Shown: piece by piece, positions 7,901-14,579 of the stretch
Numbering within the stretch: position 1 is the stretch's first letter
Layout: each line of letters starts with the position of its first letter
Source of the DNA: Alphaproteobacteria bacterium UBA6187
GTDB taxonomy: Bacteria; Pseudomonadota; Alphaproteobacteria; Rickettsiales; UBA6187
Length of the DNA stretch: 15,822 bases
Assembly (NCBI GenBank): GCA_002422795.1
Contig: DITJ01000003.1
Location: forward strand, 21,542-37,363
Direction of reading: 5' to 3'
Program-made: the position numbers and the translations under genes
Notes under the pieces: generated by a model
Seen by the model: the letters and a program-made list of their open reading frames with translations, nothing else
Databases searched by the model: none
What the model was told of the DNA's origin: nothing

Positions 7901-8909
7901 CACAGTAACCGGTGGCATTACTAACGAATCTGGTGGCTTAATTTCTGGCGATGCGACTGGTATAAGCAACCGTTCAGGCTCAGTATTATCTGGCGGCATT
8001 TCCAACAGCGGCAGCATTATTGGTCAATCCGATAAGGGTATAATTATTTCTGGTGGAACCACACTGAATGGAGATATCACCAACCAGTTAAATGCTGTTA
8101 TTTCTGGAGGAAAAACTGGTATAGGTATAGAGAATTCTTCTTACATGACCGGGGGTGTTATCAATAGTGGCAGTATTAGTGGTGATGACTATGGTATTAA
8201 TGTTCTTTCTGGCTTTTCAATACGCGATGGCATTACTAACAATTCATCTGCTGTAATTTATGGTGGCGATACTGGTATAAAAGCAGCCTCTGGTTATATA
8301 TCCGAAGGATTTAACAATAGTGGCAGCATCATCGGACAAGAAAATTATGGTATAAGTCTTTCTGGTGGCACTCCAATTGACGATGGATTCACAAATAATG
8401 CATCCGCTGTTATTTATGGAGGAAATGCGGGGATAAACCTCTATTCAGGTGGCCATATAACCGGAGGATTTAGCAATAGTGGTAGCATCATCGGACAAGA
8501 AAATTATGGTATAAACCTTTTTAATGGTGGTTCAATTGAGGATGGATTCACAAACAACTCATCTGCTATAATTTACGGTGGCAATACAGGGATAAATATC
8601 TATTCAGGCGGCGATATAACCGGAGGATTTAGCAATAGTGGTAGCATCATCGGACAAGAAAATTATGGTATAAACCTTTTTAATGGCGGTTCAATTGAGG
8701 ATGGATTCACAAACAACTCATCTGCTATAATTTACGGTGGCGATACTGGCATACTAATAAGCAATGCAAGCGTATCTGGTGGAATCAATAATAGCGGCAC
8801 TATTACAGGAGCTGATATAGCTATAGTTATTAAAGAAGGCGCAGAGCTAGCAGATGGTATAACTAACACAGCCAGCGGCTTAATTTCTGGCGGCAGTCAT
8901 GGCAACTAA
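4983..8909 (+). CDS. Giant autotransporter, N-terminal part (signal peptide and passenger), truncated by frameshift
   Basis: This frame encodes 1,308 residues. The N-terminus is a signal peptide: a basic start (MNKKKSVLK), a hydrophobic core (ALVGTALIGTAIVF) and a likely cleavage site after TLA, about residue 34. The rest is a long run of alternating half-repeats, one of the type SNSGSIIG followed by a Gly/Asn segment and GI, the other of the type ITNxxxxLISGGxTGI. The pair spans about 53 residues. Such Gly/Asn/Ser/Ile-rich ladders are typical of right-handed beta-helix passengers displayed on the cell surface, usually as adhesins. The frame ends GSHGN at a TAA at 8907-8909. The same repeat resumes at once in another frame, which carries the missing outer-membrane barrel. 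As written, the product would be exported to the periplasm but not displayed. See the frameshift entry. Confidence 0.85.
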   Translation: MMNKKKSVLKSTTALVGTALIGTAIVFSTSTTLADTVNDGLVSSQVSLTGGATYTNNGTINTSSSGIAITNGGTITNNGRITATTNGIKTNASGILSGPIDNNASALISAGKTAIAINTGTISGGITNSGSIIGQTLHGIRVKKSTISSDITNEEGGLILGATSGIRIYSNSTVSGSISNSGSIIGNGGTASSQDGIRISVGGVLVGEINNHDDALIYGKTTGIRVFSNATLSGGISNSGNITGLNKFGINATKNALIGDDITIETGGLVSGGSAGIRVYSNSTLAGAISNSGSVIGDKYGMYVAKNSIVTEGINNQGSSYIYGEDTGIRVYSNSTISGGISNSGSVIGDGGPGIKVFGSSSVGGGITNEISAIISGGDEGILNSQSTISGGITNSGTIVGSSIGIYSKNRSRIVGDITNQVDSRIYGGNTGIRNTTDSKITGGISNSGSIIGNSSYGINNSNDSTIDGSISNQGSSLIYGGNTAIRITTDSQITGGISNSGSIIGNNSKGIRVWNHSSIGGDVDNEAGSIISGGNTGIQVATNAHINGGVNNSGSIIGNNNYGIYLHVNSTIEDGVTNEEGALIAGSNTGIRLTTGAHINGGLINSGSIIGENDRGIYIHVSSGISSGLTNSTNGLISGADTGIYIETTTGITGGLINSGTIIGHNDYGIKLHVGNISGSLTNNGSSLISGADTGILLATNSNISGGVINSGSIVGEAGTGIYGYKSANIASLSNQENAVIYGGDTGIRLASSSNISGALTNSGSIIGESVFGIRIAGSTIDSITNNTDGLIFGGDTGLRVASEASVDGDLTNSGSIIGQDIYGVNISGTGVITGAINNQAGGLISGGSTGLRVDGSVGGDITNNGSIIGNTGYGINITEGSEFDNDITNQDNGVISGGATGIIISSNFNFVGSITNSGSVIGENAAINVYSGATVDGGIINNNGLLSGGIINSGSIFSGSNNIAISTKSGSTVTGGITNESGGLISGDATGISNRSGSVLSGGISNSGSIIGQSDKGIIISGGTTLNGDITNQLNAVISGGKTGIGIENSSYMTGGVINSGSISGDDYGINVLSGFSIRDGITNNSSAVIYGGDTGIKAASGYISEGFNNSGSIIGQENYGISLSGGTPIDDGFTNNASAVIYGGNAGINLYSGGHITGGFSNSGSIIGQENYGINLFNGGSIEDGFTNNSSAIIYGGNTGINIYSGGDITGGFSNSGSIIGQENYGINLFNGGSIEDGFTNNSSAIIYGGDTGILISNASVSGGINNSGTITGADIAIVIKEGAELADGITNTASGLISGGSHGN
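8304..8741 (+). repeat. Three tandem 159-bp units, the last two nearly identical
   Basis: Units begin at 8304, 8463 and 8622, exactly 159 bases (53 codons) apart. Units two and three share about 120 consecutive bases with only one difference seen by eye (T or C near 8527 and 8686) before diverging after the TACGGTGGC motif. Unit one is related but less similar. This is the signature of a recent in-frame duplication within the passenger, just upstream of the frameshift. Confidence 0.85.
8901..8908 (+). other. Apparent one-base deletion splitting the autotransporter
   Basis: A homologous repeat at about 8747-8770 reads GGC ATA CTA ATA AGC AAT GCA AGC (GILISNAS). Here the sequence reads GGC A-A CTA ATA AGT GAT GCA AGC, one base short, so the original frame hits TAA at 8907. 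From 8906 the other frame continues LISDASVSGGIHNSG with no stop through to 12052. Restoring one base gives a single protein of about 2,356 residues. No homopolymer or canonical slippery heptamer is present, so programmed frameshifting is unlikely. The choice is between real mutation and sequencing or assembly error. Confidence 0.85.
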
Positions 8910-11900
8910 TAAGTGATGCAAGCGTATCTGGCGGTATCCATAATAGCGGCACTATCTCAGGAGATGAGTTTTATGGTATATATCTTAATAACAACAGCTT
9001 AATAAGCGGCGGTATAAACAACGGCACCAGCGGTCTGATTCAAAGCGATTCTACCGGTATATTCATAACTTCTGCAAGTGTAAGTGGTGGCATTAGCAAC
9101 GCAGGTACTATTATAGGCGGCGTAGCTATCAGTATTGGTACTAATGGTATAGTAAATGGCGGCATAGAAAATATAAGTGGTGGTGTTATTTCTGGTGGAA
9201 TTCTAAATAGCGGCACTATTTCAGGTGCAAATCAAGCCATACTCTTGGAAAATAGCATCTTAGAAGGTGGTATAGCCACTAATGATAGCGGCCTGATTTA
9301 TGCCGAGGATACAGCTATACTCCTAAGTAATGCAACCGTATCTGGTGGTATCCATAATAACGGTACTATTTTAGGAGACGATATAGCTATACTAATTAAC
9401 GAAGGTACAGAGCTAAGAGATGGCATAACAAATTATACCGATGCCATTATTGATGGCGGCAGTACCGGAATACAGATAAATTCTTCATCCGTATCTGCTG
9501 ATATTAATAATCTTGGCAGTATTATTGGCAATGAAGATGACGGTATAAATATTGATAATAGTACAATAGACAGCATCACTAACTCCGCAAGCGCTTCAAT
9601 TCTTGGCGATAATGGCATCAGGATAGATTCATCTACCGTATCGGGCGCGATTAGTAATAGCGGCAGCATTACAGGCAACGGAAGTGCTGCTATAAATATT
9701 ACTGATAGCTCAATAAATAGCATCACTAACTTCGCAAGTGCTTCAATGCTTGGTGATCTAGTCGGTATTAAAATACAAACATCTACTCTATCTGGTGCTA
9801 TCAGTAACAGCGGTAACATTATTGCTACCCAATATGAAGCTATATATATAGAAAATGGTGTACTCCATAGCATAGATAATGAATCTGGCGCTGTAATTTC
9901 TGGCGGCCTATATGGTATTATCTTAAATTCTTCCAGTATCTCAAGTGGCATTACTAATAACGGTAGCATTATAGGTAATGAGTTTGATGGAATATCTTTA
10001 GATGAAAGTACAGTAACAGGCGGCATCACCAACGAATCTGCGGGCCTGATTTCCGGCGTATCGAAAGGTATAAATATAGATAATTCCAGCATCTCTGGTG
10101 GTATTAGTAATAGCGGAACTGTTATTGGGAATGAAGCGGGTATATATATTAATGATAATGGCATAGTAAATGGCGGTATAACCAATAGCGGCGGCTTTAT
10201 TTCAGGTGGAATTATTAACAGCGGCAGCATACTTAGTGGTGAAAATAGCATAGCTATATCTGCAACAAGCGCAGGCACAATAACTGGCGGTATTACTAAC
10301 GAATTTGGTGGTTTAATTTCAGGTACTGATTCTGGTATAAAAATTGATGGCCCTGGCTTGATTGGTGACATTACCAACAGCGGTACTATCTTGGGTGATA
10401 TATACGCTATTCACATTTCGAATTTAGATGACAACCAGATAAATATTATTATCTCCGGTGATGATGCCCATGTGATTGGTGATGTTTATGATGAAGATTA
10501 TGAAAATGGTGATTCATTCGCTACAATTTCAGGTAATTTTACTACACAAGGCAATTGGACAGTTTCTGATTTGGAAATAGCTTCCGGGAAAATATTAACT
10601 ATCAGCGAAGATGATACTGTTACATTAAATACTATGGCTGAAGGTACCGGGGGTACAATTAAATTCTCAATCCTGGATGCAGAAAACCACGCCACATTAA
10701 ATGTTACAGGCGGAAATATTAACCTTACCGGCACAAACTTAAACATATACGCCCTTAATACCGATAACCTGAGCAATGGTGAGAAAATAAAAATTGGTAC
10801 AGGCACATCATCAGTTACAGGTATTACTGGTTTGCAATCAGTTACTGACAATGCATTCCTTTGGGATTTCAGCATTGGGGATGGTTCCAATGTAGATGGC
10901 GGAACTAGTGATGAATTATATTTATTTGCAAATGAGGTTGTGTTTGAATCTGCTAATAGCGGGGTAGCAAATACTATCTTTAACTTAAGTGATAATGATA
11001 GCCCGGTAGTGCAGCAAACTCTTGAAAATTTACTTAATGCTTCAGCCCCTGAAAGGGAATTGATCCTTGAATCTCTTAACCCTACCGCAGACGGTACTTC
11101 ATTCGTAGCAAGCCAGAATATATCCGGCTCAATTACAACACTTACCGATACAAGGCTTGCATCATTACGTGATGGAAACCCTTCATCAGGTATAGCAACC
11201 GGTGATGGCGCCAATAATAAGAATATATGGGCGCAAGCCTTTGGCAAAACTGCCAAGCAGGGGATAAGGGGCGGTATCAGCGGCTACGATGCAAATACAA
11301 ATGGTGTTGCGCTTGGTGTTGATAGGAGTGTTAATAACGATATTGCAAATATTGGTATTGCCATTGGTATGTCAAAAACTGCGGTATCATCTAACAACCT
11401 GAATACTACCAGCACGAATGTTGATAGTTACCAGGTATCTTTTTATTCTGATTACATGATTAACGAAAGAACCTTTGTTGAGGGAAATATTGGTTATGTA
11501 TATGGAAGCAGTACATCGGTGAAACATAATGTCGGTGGCGCGGAGGCATACTCTGAAGGTCAATATGACAGCCAGCAGCTTTCAGCCCGGGCAAAATTAG
11601 GACGCCATTATAAACTTGGCGAAAATAAAATAATTTTAAGTACATTAGCAAATTATTCTGTTTACAGTGAAGATAGTTATACGGAAACCGGAAATGCCGG
11701 GCCTCTTCTATTGTCTGTTAATAACGAGAATGTACAGCAGTTCGAGATGGGTATTGGCGCGGAACTTAACCGTGACTTTGATATAGGAAATTATTATATA
11801 CTAAGGCCTTCGGCAAGCGTTGGTTACCGTCACGACTTCCTGGATGATAGCTTTGTCTCTAACGCATCATTTACCGGCGGTGGTAGCTTTACTACCAATG

Positions 11901-12052
11901 GTCTGAATCCTGCAAATGATACTTTAGATCTTGGTGCTGGCTTAAAGCTTTTAAATTCAGATAGTTGGAATGTATCGGTTGATTATGGTTATGAATATAA
12001 GAAAAATCATATTTCGCATACTGGCATGTTAAAGCTTGGGTCTAAATTCTAA
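8906..12052 (+). CDS. Giant autotransporter, C-terminal part (remaining passenger and beta-barrel translocator)
   Basis: The frame is open without a stop from 8906 to the TAA at 12052. Taken alone, the first possible start is a weak TTG at 9245 with no Shine-Dalgarno, giving 935 residues without a signal peptide, so this is best read as the distal part of the 4983 gene. It contains about eleven more passenger repeats, then a non-repeat beta-rich linker (about 10430-11200) that could act as an autochaperone. From NIWAQAFG at 11222 there is an autotransporter barrel of about 276 residues. The barrel has the family pattern WAQAFG, then GGISGYDANTNGVALGVD, alternating strands, and a terminal Phe (MLKLGSKF) expected for recognition by the BAM complex. 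It resembles rickettsial Sca-type barrels. Without the upstream part it could not be exported. Confidence 0.85.
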   Translation, partial: LISDASVSGGIHNSGTISGDEFYGIYLNNNSLISGGINNGTSGLIQSDSTGIFITSASVSGGISNAGTIIGGVAISIGTNGIVNGGIENISGGVISGGILNSGTISGANQAILLENSILEGGIATNDSGLIYAEDTAILLSNATVSGGIHNNGTILGDDIAILINEGTELRDGITNYTDAIIDGGSTGIQINSSSVSADINNLGSIIGNEDDGINIDNSTIDSITNSASASILGDNGIRIDSSTVSGAISNSGSITGNGSAAINITDSSINSITNFASASMLGDLVGIKIQTSTLSGAISNSGNIIATQYEAIYIENGVLHSIDNESGAVISGGLYGIILNSSSISSGITNNGSIIGNEFDGISLDESTVTGGITNESAGLISGVSKGINIDNSSISGGISNSGTVIGNEAGIYINDNGIVNGGITNSGGFISGGIINSGSILSGENSIAISATSAGTITGGITNEFGGLISGTDSGIKIDGPGLIGDITNSGTILGDIYAIHISNLDDNQINIIISGDDAHVIGDVYDEDYENGDSFATISGNFTTQGNWTVSDLEIASGKILTISEDDTVTLNTMAEGTGGTIKFSILDAENHATLNVTGGNINLTGTNLNIYALNTDNLSNGEKIKIGTGTSSVTGITGLQSVTDNAFLWDFSIGDGSNVDGGTSDELYLFANEVVFESANSGVANTIFNLSDNDSPVVQQTLENLLNASAPERELILESLNPTADGTSFVASQNISGSITTLTDTRLASLRDGNPSSGIATGDGANNKNIWAQAFGKTAKQGIRGGISGYDANTNGVALGVDRSVNNDIANIGIAIGMSKTAVSSNNLNTTSTNVDSYQVSFYSDYMINERTFVEGNIGYVYGSSTSVKHNVGGAEAYSEGQYDSQQLSARAKLGRHYKLGENKIILSTLANYSVYSEDSYTETGNAGPLLLSVNNENVQQFEMGIGAELNRDFDIGNYYILRPSASVGYRHDFLDDSFVSNASFTGGGSFTTNGLNPANDTLDLGAGLKLLNSDSWNVSVDYGYEYKKNHISHTGMLKLGSKF

Positions 12053-12405
12053 ATGGTGATATGGGGTCGCCTCATAAATTATTGTTACGATTTTGATCGC
12101 AAGATATTAAAAAGAAAGAATGATTATCTGGCTCTTCCCCTTGAGGGGGAGCGCAGAATCCGCCCCCACGCTACTCAAAACTTGTAAAATAATGAAAGCG
12201 CGGCAAGGATTTTGGTGGGGGATAAATAATATTCTATCCCTACCAGGATTAAGGCAACATACTGCTGATGTGTATAACCAACTGAAAGATAGCATTAATC
12301 CTGATAACCCAGAAAAGCTGGGGAGTAGGTCATGCCCATCTTCCTTTTTTTAGGAGCTTATCATGAAATTTATGAGGTGACCCCGGGGCATTCCGACACG
12401 TAATC
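12053..12405. other. Spacer after the autotransporter with palindromes
   Basis: No convincing gene is seen. An ATG frame at 12120-12353 (77 residues) runs through a palindromic element and has no family resemblance. A weak promoter-like pair, TTGTTA (12082-12087) and TATTAA (12105-12110) at 17 bp, lies just before that frame. No clear intrinsic terminator for the autotransporter is visible. Confidence 0.45.
12131..12240. repeat. Second composite palindromic element (CCCC-type)
   Basis: Three inverted repeats are nested or adjacent. CTTCCCC and GGGGGAG pair around a TTGA loop (12134-12151). CCCCCAC (12163-12169) pairs with GTGGGGG (12215-12221). GGGATA (12219-12224) pairs with TATCCC (12235-12240). 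The C- and G-run arms differ in sequence from the two other palindromic elements of this window, suggesting a separate repeat family. It lies between genes. Confidence 0.5.
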
Positions 12406-12434
12406 TTGACACACGCCACAAAATAACCTATAAT
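12406..12434 (+). promoter_or_regulatory. Perfect consensus sigma-70 promoter
   Basis: TTGACA at 12406-12411 and TATAAT at 12429-12434 are separated by exactly 17 bases, so both hexamers and the spacing match the bacterial housekeeping consensus. Transcription should start near 12441, giving an untranslated leader of about 100 bases before the repeat protein gene at 12540. A full consensus match usually means strong basal transcription unless a repressor acts. The leader downstream is the likeliest place for control. Confidence 0.85.
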
Positions 12435-12451
12435 AAACGCTAATACTTACC

Positions 12452-12503
12452 ACCGAATATTATAGGTTCGCCCGTTTGGGAATTATTTCCTCGAATATTT
12501 GGT
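12452..12503 (+). promoter_or_regulatory. Structured 5' leader (10-bp stem) upstream of the repeat protein
   Basis: ACCGAATATT (12452-12461) pairs with AATATTTGGT (12494-12503) over ten positions, one of them a G-U wobble. Inside the 32-base loop, CCC and GGG around GTTT and AGG and CCT further out can form a nested hairpin. The whole sits between the predicted transcription start and the ribosome site, so it could affect mRNA stability or translation. It matches no riboswitch class I recognise. Confidence 0.4.
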
Positions 12504-12539
12504 AAAAAAGCCAGCCACTTAGTTTATGGAGTTGTTTGC

Positions 12540-14444
12540 ATGCCGAAGTTATTAATAAATATTCACAATCAAGCTGAATATATAGTAGATGGCCAATTAC
12601 AGCAGAATAGAATACCGGATGGGCCAATTGACATTACAATATCTCCGGATGTTAATCTTAGCTCGGTTGAGGGTGCCATATTTAACGGCAAGGCTTTCCT
12701 ACTAGGTTGTACCAGCCTTACCTCAGTTGCAGGCGCTACATTTAATAACTATGCTTATCTGTGCGGCTGTAAAGGACTTACCTCGCTAGAGCGAGCCACA
12801 TTTAATGACGTTGTTGACCTATACAGCTGCACCGGGCTTACCTCGCTAGAGCGCGCCATATTTAACGGCGATGCTTCTCTAGATGGCTGCACCGGGCTTA
12901 CCTCGGTTGCAGGGGCTACATTTAATGGCAGTGCTAACCTAATCAACTGTACCGGGCTTACCTCGGTTGAGGACGCCACATTTAATGGCAAGGCTAACCT
13001 ATACGGCTGCACCGGGCTTGCCTCGGTTGCAGGAGCCACATTTAATGGCGAGGCTGTCCTATCCGGCTGCACCGGGCTTACCTCACTTGCAGGAGCCACA
13101 TTTAATGGCGAGGCTAACCTAGTGGGCTGCACCGGGCTTACCTCGGTTGCAGGAGCCACATTTAATGGCAATACTGGCCTAGACGGCTGTACCGGGCTTA
13201 CCTCGGTTGCAGGAGTCACATTTAATGGCAATACTGGCCTATCCGGCTGCACCGGGCTTACCTCGCTAGAGGGGGCCACATTTAACGGCGATATTGACCT
13301 AAGAGGCTGCACCGGTTTACTCCCAACAACTGAACTAATAAACCAGTTAGAGGCTATGGAAGCTCAAGGCAAAACAGTTACATGGCCTGAACATTTTGGC
13401 CGTGGCGACTTGATTGATGGCGCGAAGGCCAGGCTTGGCGCTTCTATTGGTGTATATACAGAAAGCAATCCTGAAGGTGCACCGGCAACTTCTTATTTAT
13501 TTAACAAATTTTTAAGCGAAGGTTTGGGGGAAAGGGATGGTAAGGCTGCGGTTGTTGCAAGCGTTAGCCCGTTTCTTGAGCTTATAGAGGGCGAACCAAA
13601 ACATTTAGGTTGGGTAGAAGAAATTGCCAAACATTATTTGCAGGGATGCGTGAACCAGCCGGTTGCCGGTTTTTCGGAAATATCCGCATGGGTTGCCATA
13701 GCGCAAAAAACCGAACTATCTGATAAAATAGAAGCAGCCCGCCAACTTATGGCCCTTGAGGAAGTTAAGCAATATGTAACAGCAAACTCACCAGGCCAGG
13801 GATTGGAGGTTGAGGGCGGCAATGCTTTATTCCGCGAGGTACATAAGCAACTGGTTGTATCAGGAATGGATCCATGGCCCGGAGTGCCAGGAAGCATAAG
13901 TTATGAAGGGTCGATTAGAAATTGGTTAACAGATAATAAAATTATTGATGCCACTGAAAGAGTGGCGGAATCTAATACTAAACCTTTATCAGAAGTAGTT
14001 GATTATTTACTCCATATTCACCCAGGCATCTGGAGTGCTACGGCCTTTCCTGAAAAAATAGCTGAAATTACAGCAAAATATGCTTCTGCAAAAGAAGAGT
14101 TAGGTGAGTTAATTAACAATGAGGATGCCATACCGGATAAATACAAACCAAAAAACCCTGATGGCACTATTGATAACAGGCAATTAACAGCCGATGAGCG
14201 CATGACATTATTAAGCGATGCATATAAATCTATTGAGCTTGGAATAGGAGCCGAAATAGCCGAGACTGTAAGGGAATTAACCGTGACTGTGCTTCAGCCT
14301 GTTAGCCAGCAAGCAATGCCTGCTATTTCAAATGGTGTATTGCAGAATGAAGAAAAATCAGAAGAAATAATACCTGCGAGTTTTGTGGATCGCTTATATG
14401 AAGAGCGGAAAGAAGCTTCTAGCCCTCAGTTTGGTAAGAAATAA
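12540..14444 (+). CDS. 20-residue-repeat (LRR-type) protein with single-Cys C-terminal domain, candidate effector
   Basis: The product has 634 residues and no signal peptide. After a 40-residue N-terminus come eleven uninterrupted 20-residue repeats (residues 41-260) of the form TSVAGATFNG-x-A-x-L-x-GCTGL. Their GCTGLTSV...F pattern resembles BspA/LRR_5 leucine-rich repeats, though shorter. Residues 261-634 look mainly helical and contain one cysteine, C370, in YLQGCVNQPV. IpaH/SspH effectors likewise join LRRs to a helical NEL ubiquitin-ligase domain whose catalytic cysteine lies in a CxD motif after a helix. Here the third position is Asn, so NEL membership is a hypothesis from architecture. 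The ATG has GGAG eight bases upstream, and a consensus promoter and structured leader precede it. The gene stands alone. The alternative is a repeat protein with an uncharacterised helical domain. Confidence 0.85.
   Translation: MPKLLINIHNQAEYIVDGQLQQNRIPDGPIDITISPDVNLSSVEGAIFNGKAFLLGCTSLTSVAGATFNNYAYLCGCKGLTSLERATFNDVVDLYSCTGLTSLERAIFNGDASLDGCTGLTSVAGATFNGSANLINCTGLTSVEDATFNGKANLYGCTGLASVAGATFNGEAVLSGCTGLTSLAGATFNGEANLVGCTGLTSVAGATFNGNTGLDGCTGLTSVAGVTFNGNTGLSGCTGLTSLEGATFNGDIDLRGCTGLLPTTELINQLEAMEAQGKTVTWPEHFGRGDLIDGAKARLGASIGVYTESNPEGAPATSYLFNKFLSEGLGERDGKAAVVASVSPFLELIEGEPKHLGWVEEIAKHYLQGCVNQPVAGFSEISAWVAIAQKTELSDKIEAARQLMALEEVKQYVTANSPGQGLEVEGGNALFREVHKQLVVSGMDPWPGVPGSISYEGSIRNWLTDNKIIDATERVAESNTKPLSEVVDYLLHIHPGIWSATAFPEKIAEITAKYASAKEELGELINNEDAIPDKYKPKNPDGTIDNRQLTADERMTLLSDAYKSIELGIGAEIAETVRELTVTVLQPVSQQAMPAISNGVLQNEEKSEEIIPASFVDRLYEERKEASSPQFGKK
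12660..13319 (+). repeat. Eleven exact 60-bp coding repeats
   Basis: The period is exactly 60 bases with no insertion or deletion across eleven copies. Much of each unit is almost invariant at DNA level, including ACCGGGCTTACCTC and the CACATTTAATGGC region, so the array expanded recently or is being homogenised. Differences cluster at three alternating codons between NG and GCTGL, plus a V-A/L-E alternation after TS. It is in frame and therefore not a CRISPR array: there are no unrelated spacers. Confidence 0.93.
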
Positions 14445-14452
14445 TGAGCAAT

Positions 14453-14487
14453 GAGATGCTTATTTAGGGGGTGACTTCCCTAATCTC
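14453..14487. terminator. Hairpin between convergent genes, possible weak terminator
   Basis: TTAGGG (14464-14469) pairs with CCCTAA (14478-14483) around an 8-base loop, and GAGAT (14453-14457) and ATCTC (14483-14487) can pair outside, competing for one base. It begins 9 bases after the stop of the repeat protein and faces the convergent metallopeptidase gene. No T-run follows on the + strand, so intrinsic termination is uncertain. Confidence 0.3.
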
Positions 14488-14579
14488 AACAGAGCCTAAT
14501 GTAATGTAACACATAATTTACTATAAAGCTCTTGGAGTTTATTAATAACTGAGGCAAAGTTGCATTTAAGAGCAAACAT

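Larger units (their letters stand above)
5340..10410 (+). repeat. About 34 degenerate beta-helix repeats of about 159 bp in the passenger
   Basis: Counting the NSGSIIG-type half-repeat and close variants gives about 34 copies: 23 before the frameshift, 3 in the bridging region and 8 after it. They alternate with a half-repeat ending in a Gly-Gly-x-Thr-Gly-Ile pattern. The average period is about 53 residues (159 bp). Most copies have diverged at silent sites, so the array is old, but a few adjacent copies near 8304-8740 are nearly identical and therefore recent. This is protein-coding repetition, not a non-coding satellite. Confidence 0.85.

Noticed and set aside
8895..8912. Programmed ribosomal frameshift at the autotransporter break
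   Set aside because: No X-XXY-YYZ slippery heptamer, no homopolymer and no obvious downstream pseudoknot. Comparison with sister repeats shows a simple missing base.
9433..10377. Long Leu/Pro/Ile-rich minus-strand frames opposite the autotransporter (also at 7451-8017 and 5835-6533)
   Set aside because: Their composition is what antisense Gly/Asn/Ser/Ile repeats produce. They have no start signals or family resemblance.
12120..12353. 77-residue frame after the autotransporter
   Set aside because: It runs through a palindromic element, lacks a Shine-Dalgarno and matches no family. An overlapping frame on the other strand is equally open.
12755..13312. Minus-strand frame rich in Pro, Val and Ser opposite the 20-residue repeats
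   Set aside because: It is the antisense reading of the repeat array and has no signal of its own. The + strand gene has a promoter, a ribosome site and a non-repeat domain.
12660..13319. CRISPR-like regular repetition
   Set aside because: The whole 60-bp unit is conserved and in frame, with no unrelated spacers and no cas genes nearby.
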